A stretch of DNA of 64,000 bases from Abelmoschus esculentus (GCA_035048815.1 JAUCBN010000042.1:12934501-12998500); one strand, 5' to 3'; shown: positions 21,705 to 34,349, counted from the stretch's first letter. Notes: generated from the sequence alone by a model not told the origin. Numbers and translations: made by a program.

Positions 21705-24700
21705 ATGTTGGCCATTGGAAGTCCTTTAGCCACCAGTGCTCGCACAAGCACAAGCTGCAATGTCTTGCTCAGAGAACTTCAGGTCCTCTTTGCCTTTCTC
21801 CTTTTTCCACACTTTCTTTATGATGCTTACTTTGAGTTTCTTCTTACTGGTAAAAGCTGATCCTTGGTGGAAGAAAGGAGGGAAATGGGTTTTTCTTTTT
21901 TCCCTTGCAATGATGGATGTCTGAAAAAGTTAATGTCTTTGTTAAAAGTTAAAAAGCATTTATTGTTTCCTATTTACTTAACTCGTGTATCATAATGAGT
22001 TTAGTAAGAGCTATGAATTCAAGGTCCTCTTTTGAGTGTTAAGAGAAATATAATCTTTGTTCTTCTGCTTTAATGCTAAAGTGTGTTCATGTGCCAATAA
22101 TCAGTCTTTTTTTCTTGAAATTGTATATGTCTTCTAATAATTCTTGAAATGATTTCTATCAAAGGATCGCTTGAATTTCTTAATTTAATAATGATTTCAT
22201 CGTTCTATCACCTCTTTTAGTTTTCTTTTCTTTTCACTGCTTTTGAGTATAGGTTTAGCTTATTACAGTCTCTTAGAACATTAATCTCCGCTTTTGATGC
22301 TTATATTTCAGTGTTCATGGGGGTAGACTGTAGAGGGTACTGATGATTAATGAAGTTTTTGTAGATTAATTAGCTTTTTCTTTAAGCAGGCATACATGCA
22401 TATATACATACATACATACATGTTTTATATACATGCTTACATTCATGTTTACATAGGTATTACCCGATATGCTTTTTGGTGTTTTAACCGTTTTATAACT
22501 TTGTGGAATTAAGTTGTGCCAAGGATGTTGGATGATATTGTTCATAACGGGGATTAATTTGTCTTTGGTTTTCGCTAAATCTTTTGTTAACTAATTAACG
22601 TGCAAGCTCGTAAGATTCCGAAAAAGAATCCATGCATGTCAACTCAAATGTTTTTCTTTGTCTTGAGAGCAGCAAATATGGAGTGACATTGGCGAGGCTG
22701 AAGCTGATAAAGACAGAATGCTATTGGAATTGGAGAGGGAATGCTTAGAAGTCTACCGCCGAAAGGTCGAGGAAGCGACCAATGCCAAGGCACGTCTACA
22801 TCAATCCGTTGCGGCCAAGGAAGCTGAGGTTGCAACACTTATGGCAGCACTTGGGGAACTCAATATTCGTTCACCGGTAAATAGATTTTTCTGATTTGGA
22901 TCATCGAGAATATCATGTGACATGTTTCATACATTGTCCTAGATGGTATTATTCTGTTAATTTCGTTTCTAATTTATTACTCCAGATTCACACAGAGAAG
23001 AAGATGGCATCATTAAAAGAAAAACTTGCTTCTATTACCCCGCTGCTTGATGATTTAAGGACGAAGAAAGAAGAAAGAAGAAAGCAATTTGAAGTTATAA
23101 TGAATCAAATAGAAAAGATCCGTGGGGAAATTTCTGGTTACAACTATCCAAATGATTCAATGATTAGTGGTTCAACTCTCGAAGATCAAGACTTGTCGCT
23201 AAGAAGGCTTACTGAATATCAGACGCGTCTCCAAACACTTCAGAAGGAAAAGGTATGAACTTTACTGAAAAAAATGTTATGTGAAGTTCCATGATGCTTG
23301 CATGCTGAAGTGTAATTTAAACATAGCTATCATTATACATTTGTCCTTTGCACATTGGACTATAATTTATACATAAGAACCAGGAGAAGGTATGGTCATA
23401 ATAAGTAGCTAATCTTTGGTGCAAGGTTCATATGCTTCTATGGAATGTTGGATATTTAATCCTTTGAATGGATTTCAATATTTTTTTATAATTTATTCAA
23501 GATTTTGAGGGTACAAGCATTTTCATTTTTCAGTCTGATCGCCTTCGTAAGGTTTTGGAGTATGTAAATGAGGTGCATTTGCTCTGTGGGGTACTTGGGT
23601 TGGATTTCACCAAAACCGTAAGCGATGTTCATCCCAGCTTGCAAAGGACAAACCAGGAACAGTCAATGAATATTAGCAATGGCACATTCGAAGGTTTAGA
23701 GCAGACCATTAAAAAGCTGAAAACTGAAAGAAGAACCCAAATCCAGAAGGTATTCTATGCCCTTCCCAAGCTTTCATAGATTTTTCTTGTGAAAATTTGA
23801 ATTTATACCTGGTTTTTGAAATGAAGTTGAGGGATATTGCGGCCCAACTATTTGAACTCTGGAACCTGATGGATTCCCCCCAAGCTGAGAGAAATGTTTT
23901 TTCAAGGGCCACTTCTATTCTTAGATTATCAGAACCTGAAGTCACTGAACCAGGTGTTCTTTCAACCAAGATGATTGATCAGGTTTGACAGCTATAGCAA
24001 TCTGAATTTTTGTTAATTACTGGAATATAGGTGCTCATATTTTTATATTTTGATTTTTGACAGGCATCAGCAGAAGTGGGGAGGCTTGCCAAATTGAAAG
24101 CTAGCAGAATGAAAGAACTTGTTATGAAAAGAAGATTGGAATTGGAAGATATTTGCCGAATGACTCATATTGAACCCGATGCAAGTACGGCTGTCGAGAA
24201 ATCTAATGCATTGATTGATTCTGGTATTTGTCTTGTATTTCCTTGCCACAATGTCCTGCATTTAGACAAGTTCTCATTTGATTCTATTTGCTGCTGACAA
24301 GTTAGTGATGGATATTGCTATCGTTGTTCAGGTCTTGTAGACCCTTCTGAACTTTTAGCAAACATTGAAGCACAGATAACTAAAGCTAAAGAAGAAGCTC
24401 TGAGTCGAAAAGAAATAATGGATAGAATAGACCGATGGCTTGCCGCATGTGAAGAAGAAAATTGGCTTGAAGACTACAATCAAGTAAGCAAACATTATGT
24501 GTATCTCATGCATTCTCCTAACCTTTGTTGTTCTATCCAATGTTGCTTGTTTTAAATTAAATACAAGTACATTGACCAGTGATTTTGATTCACTTTGTCT
24601 ATTCTGTATAAATGTTTAAAGTGGTTGTTTAATCTTTATTTTGAATTTCAGGATGTAAACCGGTACAATCCAGGGCGAGGTGCACACATTAATCTTAAAC

Positions 24701-25599
24701 GTGCAGAGAAAGCTCGAATAACTGTAACTAAAATTCCTGGTATATATGCTTCGTATTCTTCTTCTCTTTGATGTATATATTTGTATTATTGAGCTAATAA
24801 GGGTACCCTTTGCAGCAATTGTGGATAATCTGATCAATCGAGCACTAACTTGGGAAGAAGAAAAAAAGACATTGTTTCTATATGATGGGGTCAGTAGTTC
24901 TTTAGCAGATCAAGTTTCTGTAAACTTGTACAATCATTATCATTTAGAATTGTATCTGAATAAACTTGTTCGTAAAATAGGTGCGACTAGTGTCAATCCT
25001 GGAAGACTACAAACTGACTAGGAAACAAAGAGAAGAGGAAAAGAAGAGATGCAGGGTAATTTTAAATGTTCCTTTTGTTTATGTAAATATTATTGATGAG
25101 TTCCTTAGATCCCTTATCCTTTCCATTCTTCGTCTTTTCTCCTTTTTTAACTTATTTAATGTGACCTTTATTTTCAAGTGGGTCACGTTGAATATCAGCA
25201 TCGACCTCTACAGCTAAATACATGTAAAAACATTTTAGTGCCTATTCCATTTTGCAGGACCAAAAGAAGATCCAAGATCTGCTTCTGACAGAGAGAGAAG
25301 CCATTTATGGGTCAAAACCTAGTCCAAGGAGAAGTAGCAGCTGCAGAAAGACAAATGGTTATCGAGCAAATGGAAATGGATCCATGACTCCATGTGCCCC
25401 ACGTCGGAGCTCGGTGGGTGGAGCAACACCGGAGCTACTTACACCACGGTCATACTCAGGTCGTCAAAATGGCTACTTCAAGGAAATGAGAAGGTTGTCT
25501 ACAGCACCTCTGAACTTCGTAGCCATCTCAAAGGAAGATACAGTTTCCACATACACATCTGTATGTGATTCGGAGATGGGGTCTCCCCCACATAGATAA
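21705..25599 (+). CDS. Microtubule-associated protein MAP65 (Ase1/PRC1 family), MAP65-6/7-like
   Basis: Cross-links antiparallel microtubules in cortical arrays, spindle or phragmoplast. Eleven exons splice in phase: 21705-21782, 22673-22876, 22986-23252, 23534-23749, 23827-23982, 24064-24223, 24332-24483, 24652-24739, 24816-24889, 24981-25055 and 25258-25599, giving 603 aa, a normal length for MAP65. The N-terminal half is Leu/Lys/Glu-rich coiled coil. The conserved microtubule-binding region follows (RALTWEEEKKTLFLYDG, then RLVSILEDYKLTRKQREEEK and ERE-AIYGSKPSPRR). The C-terminal tail is basic with Ser/Thr-Pro sites (SPRRSSS, TPELLTPRS) where cell-cycle kinases act in relatives. The MLAIGSP start fits the MAP65-6/7 branch. 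Exon 10 was located by phase and motif. No damage is visible. Confidence 0.94.
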
Positions 25600-26233
25600 G
25601 GAAGTCAGAAAATGGTACTTTTTGCTTACACTGTTGGCCTCTTCCGTTTATGTTCACTTGTAAGCAGATCTGTTTGGTCTTTTAAAAGAAATTTTGTTTG
25701 AATTGCAGGAAGAGGTTATACAATGTTATAGTCGCAATAAGTGTAGTAGACTGGATTAGCAGCGGGACTGTGTGTTGTGAATACGAGAGAAAGGGTATGG
25801 TAGCTTAGTGTACGGATTGTGAATTGGTAGGGAGTCGAACAGGGCAGGTGACTGACGTTCAAAGGGTGAACGTGCAGATCGGTGATATGTGCCATTGAGG
25901 AGAGGGAGAGAAACACTGATAGAAAAAGAAACTAGTTTGAAAATTGTGTTCATCTTGTTTTTGTGGTGGCGTTTTGTTTTATAGATAGTATTAGTATTAC
26001 TGACCTTGCTTTCATGTTTCCTGGATTTTGCTTGTATTTTAATGTCTATGTAATGTATGAATGCATGCTTGAAATGCATGTTTGTAATGTATACAACAAT
26101 GTGTTCTGGTATGATCAACATTATATTATCGTCCCATTGTCTGAATGATGTGTCCGATCCGACAGAAGACTGCCCTCAGCACCACAGCTTTGTCCCGTTG
26201 TTTGGGAGATGGCGATGAGTCGCACCAGAAGAC
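25600..26233. other. 3' region of MAP65 and spacer
   Basis: Immediately after the MAP65 stop there is a GTAC/TGCAG-containing stretch (about 25614-25709) that could be a 3'UTR intron. The rest is unstructured. No other gene is seen. Confidence 0.4.
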
Positions 26234-26620
26234 ATGAAGCTATGGAAAAAGGCCGTTGGTGGTATCAAAGATAATAATAGCGACATTGCGAAGGTCTTAC
26301 TGAAGATATATTCCAGTAGTACACACGAAGAAGCTGCCTTGGCGCTGAAGGTTCTTCGAAAGGCAACGAAACAGGGTGAAGAACTCTTTTTTTTCGTGTT
26401 CTGCAAGCAATATGGCGTTTTGAATGCTAATCAAATCCCCACGGTTACTCAGATTCCCGAAGAAGTTGAAGAGCTCGATAGAATAATCAATGGGATTTCG
26501 GTTTTAGACAAGACAACAATAGACAGCGACAAATGTTTCAAGGAAATGAAGCAGATGGAAATGGCAACAGGTTTGGAAGAACACACGAAGGGGAGTTTGA
26601 AGACGATAATTACAGACTAA
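26234..26620 (+). pseudogene. Internally deleted ANTH-domain clathrin assembly protein (AP180/CALM family) relic
   Basis: The 128-aa frame begins MKLWKKAVGGIKD, the typical start of a subgroup of plant putative clathrin assembly proteins (At1g33340-like). It then jumps to what in those proteins lies far downstream, just after the ANTH helices: EEAALALKVLRKATKQGEEL, FCKQYGVLNANQIP, TQIPEEVEEL and KTIITD. About 200 residues of the lipid- and clathrin-adaptor domain are missing with no intron or frameshift at the joint. After KTIITD the TAA stop is followed in frame by WVVFDD, resembling the family's usual tail, so the stop looks acquired. Identified from remembered family features. It could still be expressed as a small protein. 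It lies about 630 bp downstream of MAP65. Confidence 0.6.
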
Positions 26621-26622
26621 TG

Positions 26623-27696
26623 GGTGGTTTTTGATGATCAGAAATGAACATAAACATCGATATGGACTCACACACTCCATGAAGATTCATCTTTGAAAAA
26701 AATGGCAAAAAGATTATATAACTAAAATTTAGCGGATGAGACTATAGATAATATGGTAAATCGATATTATATATCAATTTTTTTATCGATATTATATATC
26801 AATTTTTTTATAGTCGAATGACACGATTTCTCAAATGAAATCAAAACTGTTTGTAACCATGAACTTCCAGGTTTAATTAGGTTTTAGCAGTTGGAACATT
26901 AACTTTCAACCAATTCTTTTTTTTATTGTTTTTCTGATTTCATACTTTAGCTCTAACTAATCTAAACCGACCCGCGTCGCACACTTAACTTTGGTGGATG
27001 AGTCTTCCGGCAAGAATTTTTTGTGTATACAACATCTCGAAATAATAAAACAAAAGGGGTTAGATCTGAGTTAACAAACACATTATTTCTCTATATGTTT
27101 GATTTATTTTAGATGGTACAAATATATGTTAAATAGTGTCCAGAGAAATAATTCTATAAATTTTTTGTGTATATTTTCTTAAAATTTAATTTGTGTTACA
27201 AAAATTATTTTATAAATCACATAAAAATGCTTTTAATTTAATATCGAAAGTTTAATTTAATAGACAAAATATATTTCTAGTTCTACTTAGAGGAAGGAGG
27301 AAACTTTAGGGGAAAATGATGTTTCTACTAAATTTTAAAATCGGATTTAGTTTTAAAATCGGACTTTAACTAAATGAACAACTCTGACTAATCGAATATC
27401 GACACTAGATCAAATTATTTTATACTAATAGTTTGAAAAGTGGTAGTAATGGATTGATATTAACTTTAGCCTGAAATGAGCCTGGTGTTCTATTTGTGAG
27501 TCAAAACAAAATTAGAATGCTCCTGCCCCATCATTAATAAAGAACCAGGTAAAATAACAAGAGCAAAAAAGCACTCCAAAATCCAAATTAAGTAATCTTT
27601 TTTACTATAAATACTGCACAAAAACCTTCTTATCCTTTACTAGTTTAATTAATGCATTTAAACATCACAATAACAGCTAAATTTCTCCTATATTCA
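26623..27696. other. Intergenic stretch, nothing recognised
   Basis: AT-rich. A short direct repeat (ATCGATATTATATATCAATT) occurs twice near 26760-26810. No gene or bounded transposon is visible. Confidence 0.5.
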
Positions 27697-27711
27697 TATA
27701 TTATACTAAGC

Positions 27712-27809
27712 TTTTTTTCTTTAACCACTTATTGATTAATTCAGACCGAGTTTCCGGGTTCACAACCTCGAAATTAGGATTCGAGCCACTAGACCAACTG
27801 GTTGTTTTT
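27712..27809 (-). mobile_element. Short tRNA-derived SINE-like element
   Basis: On the minus strand the head reads AACCAGTTGGTCTAGTGGCT, matching the box A region of plant tRNA-derived SINEs. A box-B-like GGTTGTGAACCCGG follows, and the element ends in an A-rich tail (AAAGAAAAAAAG). Candidate flanking duplications (AGTCTAGAATAATA and AGCTTAGTATAATA) match at 11 of 14. It is short for a SINE, so it may be 3'-truncated. Confidence 0.5.
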
Positions 27810-27825
27810 GCTATTATTCTAGACT

Positions 27826-28322
27826 TTGCCACCAAATGGCAAATACATGCATTACAGTGACATGAGAGCTTATGATACTGTTTCATTATAAAACAATTTG
27901 GAAGCAAAGTTTACACAAATCCTACTGAACACTTCAAAACAAGTTTTATGCATTTCAGAATACTAAGCTGAATGAAACAAAAAGAATGCCATTGATGTCA
28001 GTTAAGATGATAGACAATGAAAGCAGAGCATTCAGCTACCAGTCTTTAATACCGATTGCCCGAGTGGATGAAAGGAGATTACACAACAATTGAAAAACTC
28101 ATCCACAACTTGAATGCCAATGACCAAAATGAACGGAATGTTCTTAAAGCATGGAATCATAAACAGAAAACTAATGGTGTTCGAATTTTAAAGCATTGTC
28201 ATGACTCAGAAAATTCATGAACTACAAGGCATCGAAGATCTCAGCACAAGGCCATAGGGATATATACAGGTAAAACAGACCATATGCAAAGGAGCCTCAC
28301 TATCAGTAACACCAATTTGAAT
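27826..28322 (-). other. Probable 3'UTR and downstream flank of the BPC gene
   Basis: The sequence is richer in mixed codon-like words than true intergenic DNA and contains no ORF of note. Being directly downstream of the BPC stop, it is probably transcribed 3'UTR in part. Confidence 0.4.
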
Positions 28323-29177
28323 CTACCTGATAGTGACGAACTTGTTGGTACCATGTCTAGCCCAATGAGTCCTCAAATCGATAGGGTTACTGAAGTTATA
28401 ATTTTCAGCAGCAAGTTTCTCGAGGACCTTCTTGAATGCCCCCTGACTCATTTTCCGGCCAGCTATCCTTGCACCACGCCTTTTGGTGCTCATTGGCAAA
28501 GGATACATGGATACATTCGTGGTGCAACAGGCAGATTGCCAACCGCCACAGCCCCATCGATAACATTGCTGAGTGGTTCCAGTGCATGAGCAAACTGGAA
28601 TCGGAATGCTGGAAATATCCATGTCATACCCATTTATCTTAACATCCATACTCTTCTTCGGTGGCTTCACACGTTGAACAGTAGAATTGGTGTTATCCTT
28701 GGGTTTCCTAGGCTTTTTAGCCTTTGGTGTTTTAGGGTCAGCCCCGCCCTGCCTTTTCTTCGATTGGACATCTTCCTTACTCGCTGGCGGCTCTTCAACT
28801 ATACCAACCACCCTCTCATCTTTTGTTGACATATCAGGAGGTGGTGGCTGCAAAATCGGCAGGGAATGAGTTGCTGAAGTTTCCAGAAAAACGCCATAAC
28901 TAGGAGCAGTGTGCGGTGGCATCACGCCTAAAAACTTTTCTCTCTGGCTAATCCAAGTATCCCTAACATAATGCATCGGGTTAGGTGGTTCCGAAACAAT
29001 GCAGTCCGTCGGGTGAAATGCAGCATTGGGAGTAACCATGAGATTGGGATCACGACCCGGAATAAAAGGCTTTGTGTCGTGCTCAGCCATGCTAGTCATG
29101 AGCTGAAGACCAAGTTGTCCCTTAAAAGATGGTTCATAGTAACCCCAATTACGTATATTCAACGCATCATCGTCCAT
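28323..29177 (-). CDS. BASIC PENTACYSTEINE GAGA-binding transcription factor (group I, BPC1-like)
   Basis: Nuclear factor that binds GA/CT repeats and regulates homeotic and developmental genes, partly through Polycomb recruitment. A single coding exon gives 284 aa, close to BPC1-3. The N-terminus (MDDDALNIRNWGYYEP) is the group I signature, followed by a predicted coiled-coil/activation part. A basic nuclear-localisation region (KKRQGG, KTPKAKKPRKPK) comes next. The C-terminal DNA-binding domain has the five spaced cysteines, in PVCSCTGTTQQCYRWGCGGW and QSACCTT, then STKRRGARIAGRKMSQGAF and the terminal DLRTHWARHGTNKFVTIR, all conserved. An AG acceptor 4 bp before the ATG shows that a 5'UTR intron precedes it. 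The gene looks intact. Confidence 0.95.
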   Translation of the reverse strand: MDDDALNIRNWGYYEPSFKGQLGLQLMTSMAEHDTKPFIPGRDPNLMVTPNAAFHPTDCIVSEPPNPMHYVRDTWISQREKFLGVMPPHTAPSYGVFLETSATHSLPILQPPPPDMSTKDERVVGIVEEPPASKEDVQSKKRQGGADPKTPKAKKPRKPKDNTNSTVQRVKPPKKSMDVKINGYDMDISSIPIPVCSCTGTTQQCYRWGCGGWQSACCTTNVSMYPLPMSTKRRGARIAGRKMSQGAFKKVLEKLAAENYNFSNPIDLRTHWARHGTNKFVTIR

Positions 29178-29181
29178 GGAG

Positions 29182-30091
29182 CTACGTCATACAATCGACA
29201 ACACAAACAGAAAAAAAATTTAGCAATGAATCGAATGGTTCCATCAATGCAATTCAAATCCTGCAAACGTTTCCCATTTATATATAATTCATGAAGTCAA
29301 TGAAAACAGAGACAACAGAAAATAGAAACATTCTTACAAAATCTAAGGTGAAAATCTCATGGCATTCACATAAAGCAAGAAGAAAAGTTAGATCCAATTA
29401 CATAAATAGAGAAATAAATATATCAAATTATAAAATCTAAATACCAGATAACATAGAAGGCAACAAAATACGTTACATTTCTAAATCTAAACGAAAAATC
29501 CACATCCAATGAGCTAAATTCCATAATGGCAACCTTTACATTTTCCCAGATCCGAGACATGGAAACCAAAGATCACAATCCATATTTTTCAAAATATATT
29601 TAGCAGAAATGAAAAAAATCTAAGATTCCAAAGCAGCAGAATCGAAATCTATAGCTAAACAACAGAAAAATGAAATCTTTCAGATCCAAACTAAATCCTA
29701 AATCCCCACATTTACCCAAGATCCACTTGTTACATGCATCACGACCCATAATCAGATCTAGCAAATACAGCTAAATCACCCACACAAAAAAACAGTGAAT
29801 AGTTTGGGATTTATTGCAGCTTAGGGGATTTCAAAATTCAAATAGGAAACTTAATTTTCTTTAAAAAAAATATCCCAGATCTCTTTCTAAAAATCACCCT
29901 CAAAGCTCAAACAAACAAATGTAAAGAAAATCATATCCGAAAGGTTAAATACTACAACAAAGGAGTAAGGACCCCATATATTCAAAATTGTTGGAAAGAG
30001 AAAGCAGATAGAGAGAGAAAGATGCAAAAAATAAAGAGGAAAAAATGGAGAAAGAAAAGATGATGTTAGTGAGAGGAGAGAGAAAACTTAC
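29182..30091 (-). other. Predicted 5'UTR intron of the BPC gene
   Basis: The minus strand offers a strong donor (CCCAA|GTAAGT at 30092/30091) and an acceptor (GTAG|CTCC at 29182/29181) just before the start codon, with a T-rich tract upstream. That makes an intron of about 910 bp. Leader introns are known for Arabidopsis BPC genes. Predicted from splice motifs only. Confidence 0.6.
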
Positions 30092-30210
30092 TTGGGTTCT
30101 TTAGATTTTTCCCTTTCTGGAGATAGGGAGAGGAGAGAGAAACCTGTGAGAAAAGAGAGAGGAGAGAGAAAGATGGAAAGAGAAAGTGAGAGAGAGAAGA
30201 AGACCTAAAA
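30000..30210. promoter_or_regulatory. GA/CT-rich tract at the BPC promoter and leader
   Basis: The plus strand is almost pure purine, with repeated AGAGAG and GGAGAGAG blocks around 30007-30022, 30073-30085 and 30121-30205. It covers the predicted first untranslated exon and the start of its intron. GA repeats of the RGARAGRRA type are the binding target of the protein this gene encodes. Confidence 0.7.
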
Positions 30211-30635
30211 GTATATTAGAAAAGGGGATGATTGAGAAAGACCTAAAATATGTGTTTCATTAATTTATTTCACACCTTAATTATTGAATGTGCTAATTAT
30301 AATATAAACCCATTAAATTAACTATTACTTCCTTTAAATTTTTTTATTAATGAGATTAATTGAGTGAAAAATAGTTTAATATCTTTTTAAATAAAATCTT
30401 AAATTTAAAATATTATAAGCACAGAAAAATTATTAAAAAACTTACTAATTAAAATTAGATATCACTTATGTTCCATAATTGATATTCAGTATTAACTTTT
30501 TAAAAGTTAAAATTTTAAAATTTTGACCATAGTTATTTTAAATATTTTAATTTATTAAATTTTATAAAATGTATATTTTAAAACTACCTGATTAAAGATT
30601 TTTAAAATATATTTTTTATATTTTTATCAATAATT
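30211..30635. other. AT-rich stretch upstream of BPC
   Basis: No feature recognised. It separates the GA-rich BPC promoter from the plastid-derived insert. Confidence 0.5.
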
Positions 30636-31245
30636 CGTAGAGCTATTTTCTTGATTGCAGACATTTCGGGAATACCTCTAACAAAGGGTCAAATAGTCAA
30701 TTTTAAAAGAACTTATTGTCAACCTCTTTCAGATATGAATCCATCTGATTCAAAAGAGAAAAACTTGCATCAGTATCTCAATTTCAATTCAAACATGAGT
30801 TTGATTCACACCCCATGTTCTGAGAAATATTTACCATCCGAAAAGCGAAAGAAACGGAGTCTTTGTCTAAAGAAATGCAATAAGAAAGGGTGGATGTATA
30901 GAACCTTTCAACGAGATAGTGCTTTTTCAACTCTCTCGAAACGGAATCTATTCCAAACATATATACCTTGGTTCCTTACTTCGACAGGGTATAAATATCT
31001 AAATTTGATATTTTTAGATACTTTTTCAGACCTATTGTCGATACTAAGTAACAGTCAAAATTTTGTATCCATTTTTCATGATATTATGCATGAATTAGAT
31101 ATATCATGGCGAATTCTTTAGAAAAAATTGTGTCTTCTATAATAGAATCTGATTTCAAGTAAGTGTTTACATAATTTTCTTCTGTCCGAAGAAATGATTC
31201 ATCGAAATAATGAGTCACCATTGATATCGACACGTCTGAGATCAC
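30636..31245 (+). pseudogene. ycf2: Nuclear copy of chloroplast ycf2 fragment (NUPT)
   Basis: The 156-codon frame at 30651-31121 matches the C-terminal part of plastid Ycf2: NLHQYLNFNSNM, IHTPCSEKYLPSEKRKKRSL, RDSAFSTLSK and TSTGYKYLNLIFLDTFSDLL are all characteristic. The homology continues past the stop at 31119 in the same frame (KKLCL, then KCLHN and SEEMIHRNNESPLIST) to about 31240. Ycf2 is over 2000 aa and plastid-encoded, so this fragment of about 600 bp inside nuclear DNA is a transferred piece that has since decayed (a CAG-type Gln codon now a stop, a small deletion near 31155). Its boundaries are estimated. Confidence 0.9.
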
Positions 31246-34200
31246 CTGAACAAATAAGTTAAAGTTAAAAAAGTTTGACTACATTAAGTCAATAATAGAC
31301 TAAAAAATAAGACGGGAGAGTATAGATTAAAAATCAGTCCTAATTAATCGAACCTTAATTATAAAACTAGAGAATAATCTTAAAAATATACACTTCCTAC
31401 TAAGTGTACAAATATTATTAAAAAATTTAAAAATATTATAAATAAATATTATCTTATAATCACTTTCTAAACTATTAAAAATATATACACTTTCTATATT
31501 AATTACTCGTTAAAAAATGATTTTACTCATTTCTAAAATAATTACTCATTTGAAAAAAACACTCTACCCATTTATGGCTCACTAAAGCTTTGCTCTGTAT
31601 TGTTTTTAAAATGTTTCTTTTATTAAAAGTGATTTTGAGATCGAACGTAATGTATGTGTATGATTTTCAGATAAAAATAATTTTTAGTTTGATTTTTTTA
31701 AAAAAAAATAGTTTTTAATTATTTAAAGTATTTTAAAATAAAATTATTCATTTATTTTCTATTATATTTTTATAAATTCTAAACTCTATAATCTAGATAT
31801 CTAAATTTTAAATTCTAAGTTAAAACTATAATCTCTAAAACTAAAAAATACACGTAAACTAAAATTTATGTAATTTATATATCACAGTTTTTTCTTTTTT
31901 TTATTTCAGTATTTGTGTTAAAATCTAGTACTAAATGAAAAGGTGTGGACTGAGTTAATTTTGTACCTTAATTAGACATTAATTCAGTTAACGGAATTGA
32001 CTTTCTTTCTTTTAATAGAGAAATTATATTATAGGTAAGTTTTATTATATATTTATGAAGAAACTATCAATAAACATAAATATTATATATACAGGGATAA
32101 AATTTTAATACATAGTTTGTGTAAAATTAATGTTACATTAGCCTATATATTTACGTTATAAAATTTAAATTTAAATTTTTTAATTTTAATAATAAAAAAA
32201 TTAAATCTTAATCCTTAAATTATATTCCATATTTTTTAAACTCTACGACTTAAACTCTTAAACTTTTAAACTAAAACCCTAGTCCTAAAACTAAAAGGTC
32301 ATACACTTTCTGAAATAAATCAATATAAACTATCTTAAATTTTACCCTGATTCAAACTATTATTTTAAAAATATTTACCTATTTAATCTAATCAATTTTA
32401 AACTCAACCATATATTATATTCAGTAACGGATCTAGAAATTCATTTGAGGGTAAGCACATATGAAATTACAAAAACTTAAGAACTAATTCATAAAAATTA
32501 AGAAAATTAAGACTAAATATATAAACTTTAAAAAGTTCAGGGTAGGCACGAAGTCACCTTATTAAAAAGGTGCATCCCCCGCTGTATATATCGAAAGTTT
32601 TTACTAATATCCCAAAACAAGTGAATTCTTAAATTTAACTAAAATCAAAATTGATATTATATTTATATTATAAATCTAAATTTATATTTTTTATGTCACT
32701 CATGATAAATCTAATTTTTATCTTTATTCCCGACTTATACCCACAAAATTTATAACCATTTTTTTCAATTTAAATATAAAGTGAAATGAATCCATGTAAA
32801 ACCTACCCCATTAACATCCTTATTATCGATTAGTGATATTTTTTAAAATATTTTTTTTATTTATTTTTGTTTCTAATAATAATTTTTTTATTTTAAAATT
32901 GTATTTTTCTCGTATTTTAATATTTTTTTGTTTCGTCTATTTTTTAATAAGATTCATCACTTGTTTATTTTGTAGTATTTTTATATCAATATAACGATCA
33001 TGTGTATAACTAAATTCATTTATGATTGGATATCAATATTTTCAGAAGTATTAATAGTAGAGGCGAACGTTTGATCAAGTCTAGTGGAATAATTTTTTTG
33101 AGTTATTTAAGTTGACGAGTAATATTTTATAAGCCAAATTTTATTTTAAGTTTTTTATTCGAGTCGGTTTAAAAAATTTGAGTCAAGTTTTCGAGTATCT
33201 ATTAAAATTTAATTATAATTATTTATTATGATTTTATTTTAATTTAAATAATTTTCTCTAAACATATAAGATATGTATATATTTTTTTCATACTTTTTTA
33301 TTTGATAATATTTCTTTATATATTTATATATCAGTATATATCATAAAAATTAAGAGACTCGTCTCGAACTTAAAAGTAAATCTTCTAATTACTAAAAATT
33401 TTAAATTATTCAAATTATTCGAATTTTCATTCTATAACTTAAACTTTATTTAAATTTTTTAGTTGAGTTTATAAAATTTGAGTCAAGTCATGACAAAACA
33501 AATTGAATATTTTCGTCTCGAGTTGAATCAAATTATTCTATTTTTTTATTAAGTTGAGTTTTACCTACCGTTAATTAGTAGAACAACTTATATGATTTAT
33601 TTTAACATATAAAATATTATTTTTAAAATTTTAAATTTTACTTAAAAATAATAATAAGTAATTTTTTAATATAATAAAAAATAAAAATTATTATGCAATG
33701 TGAATGGAGCAATAATTTATTTTCCCATCGTTTTTAACTAAGCCCAAACACCATCCAAGGGAGTTGGAAACTGGCAGAGGTCTGGATTAGTCCACTCATC
33801 TTTAAAGTTGGGTTTGACCCAATTGTCTAGGTAAGGAATTGGTTGGAGTATCTATTAGTATTGTTCATTATTATTTTTAAAGGTTTAATATAAAAATAAA
33901 TGATTAAATTATTTTTTAAGGGGTAAAATTTTTTATCTTTTAAAATATTATTATTATTTTTGTTAAAATAAATATCTTAACTAACCTTGAAAATGATAAT
34001 TTATATATTTTAAAAAATAAAAAAATAATGTAAACACCTAAAAAACAGAATAAGTTAAACACTTATCTGTAATCATGGTCGGAGCCACCCTTTCACAAGG
34101 GTGATCAAATGATACCCTAAAATTTTTTGGTCCACCTTTTTTTATATGATTTTATATATGATTTTTTAAAATAAATAAATAAATAACATCAATTTATAAA

Positions 34201-34340
34201 TAATTGACACTCCTTAAATATAAATCTAAAAAATGACACCCCTTAAATAATTTTCTAGCTCCGTCCCTGTCTGTAATGTTACGTCATTTTTAAAACCAAC
34301 GGTGGATACTTTGTTTATCCAAATAAATACAAATACATGA
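31246..34340. other. Long AT-rich intergenic region with transposon debris
   Basis: No gene is recognised. Traces include a lone MITE end near 32018 (AGAGAAATTATATTATAGG), CCCTAAA-like words near 32260-32290, a degenerate hAT-like element about 33060-33575 (GAGTCG/CGAGT units, no clear duplication), and CTCCGTCCCT/GGAGCCACCC tracts at 34080-34270 typical of decayed transposons. Confidence 0.5.
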
Positions 34341-34349
34341 TTATAATTT

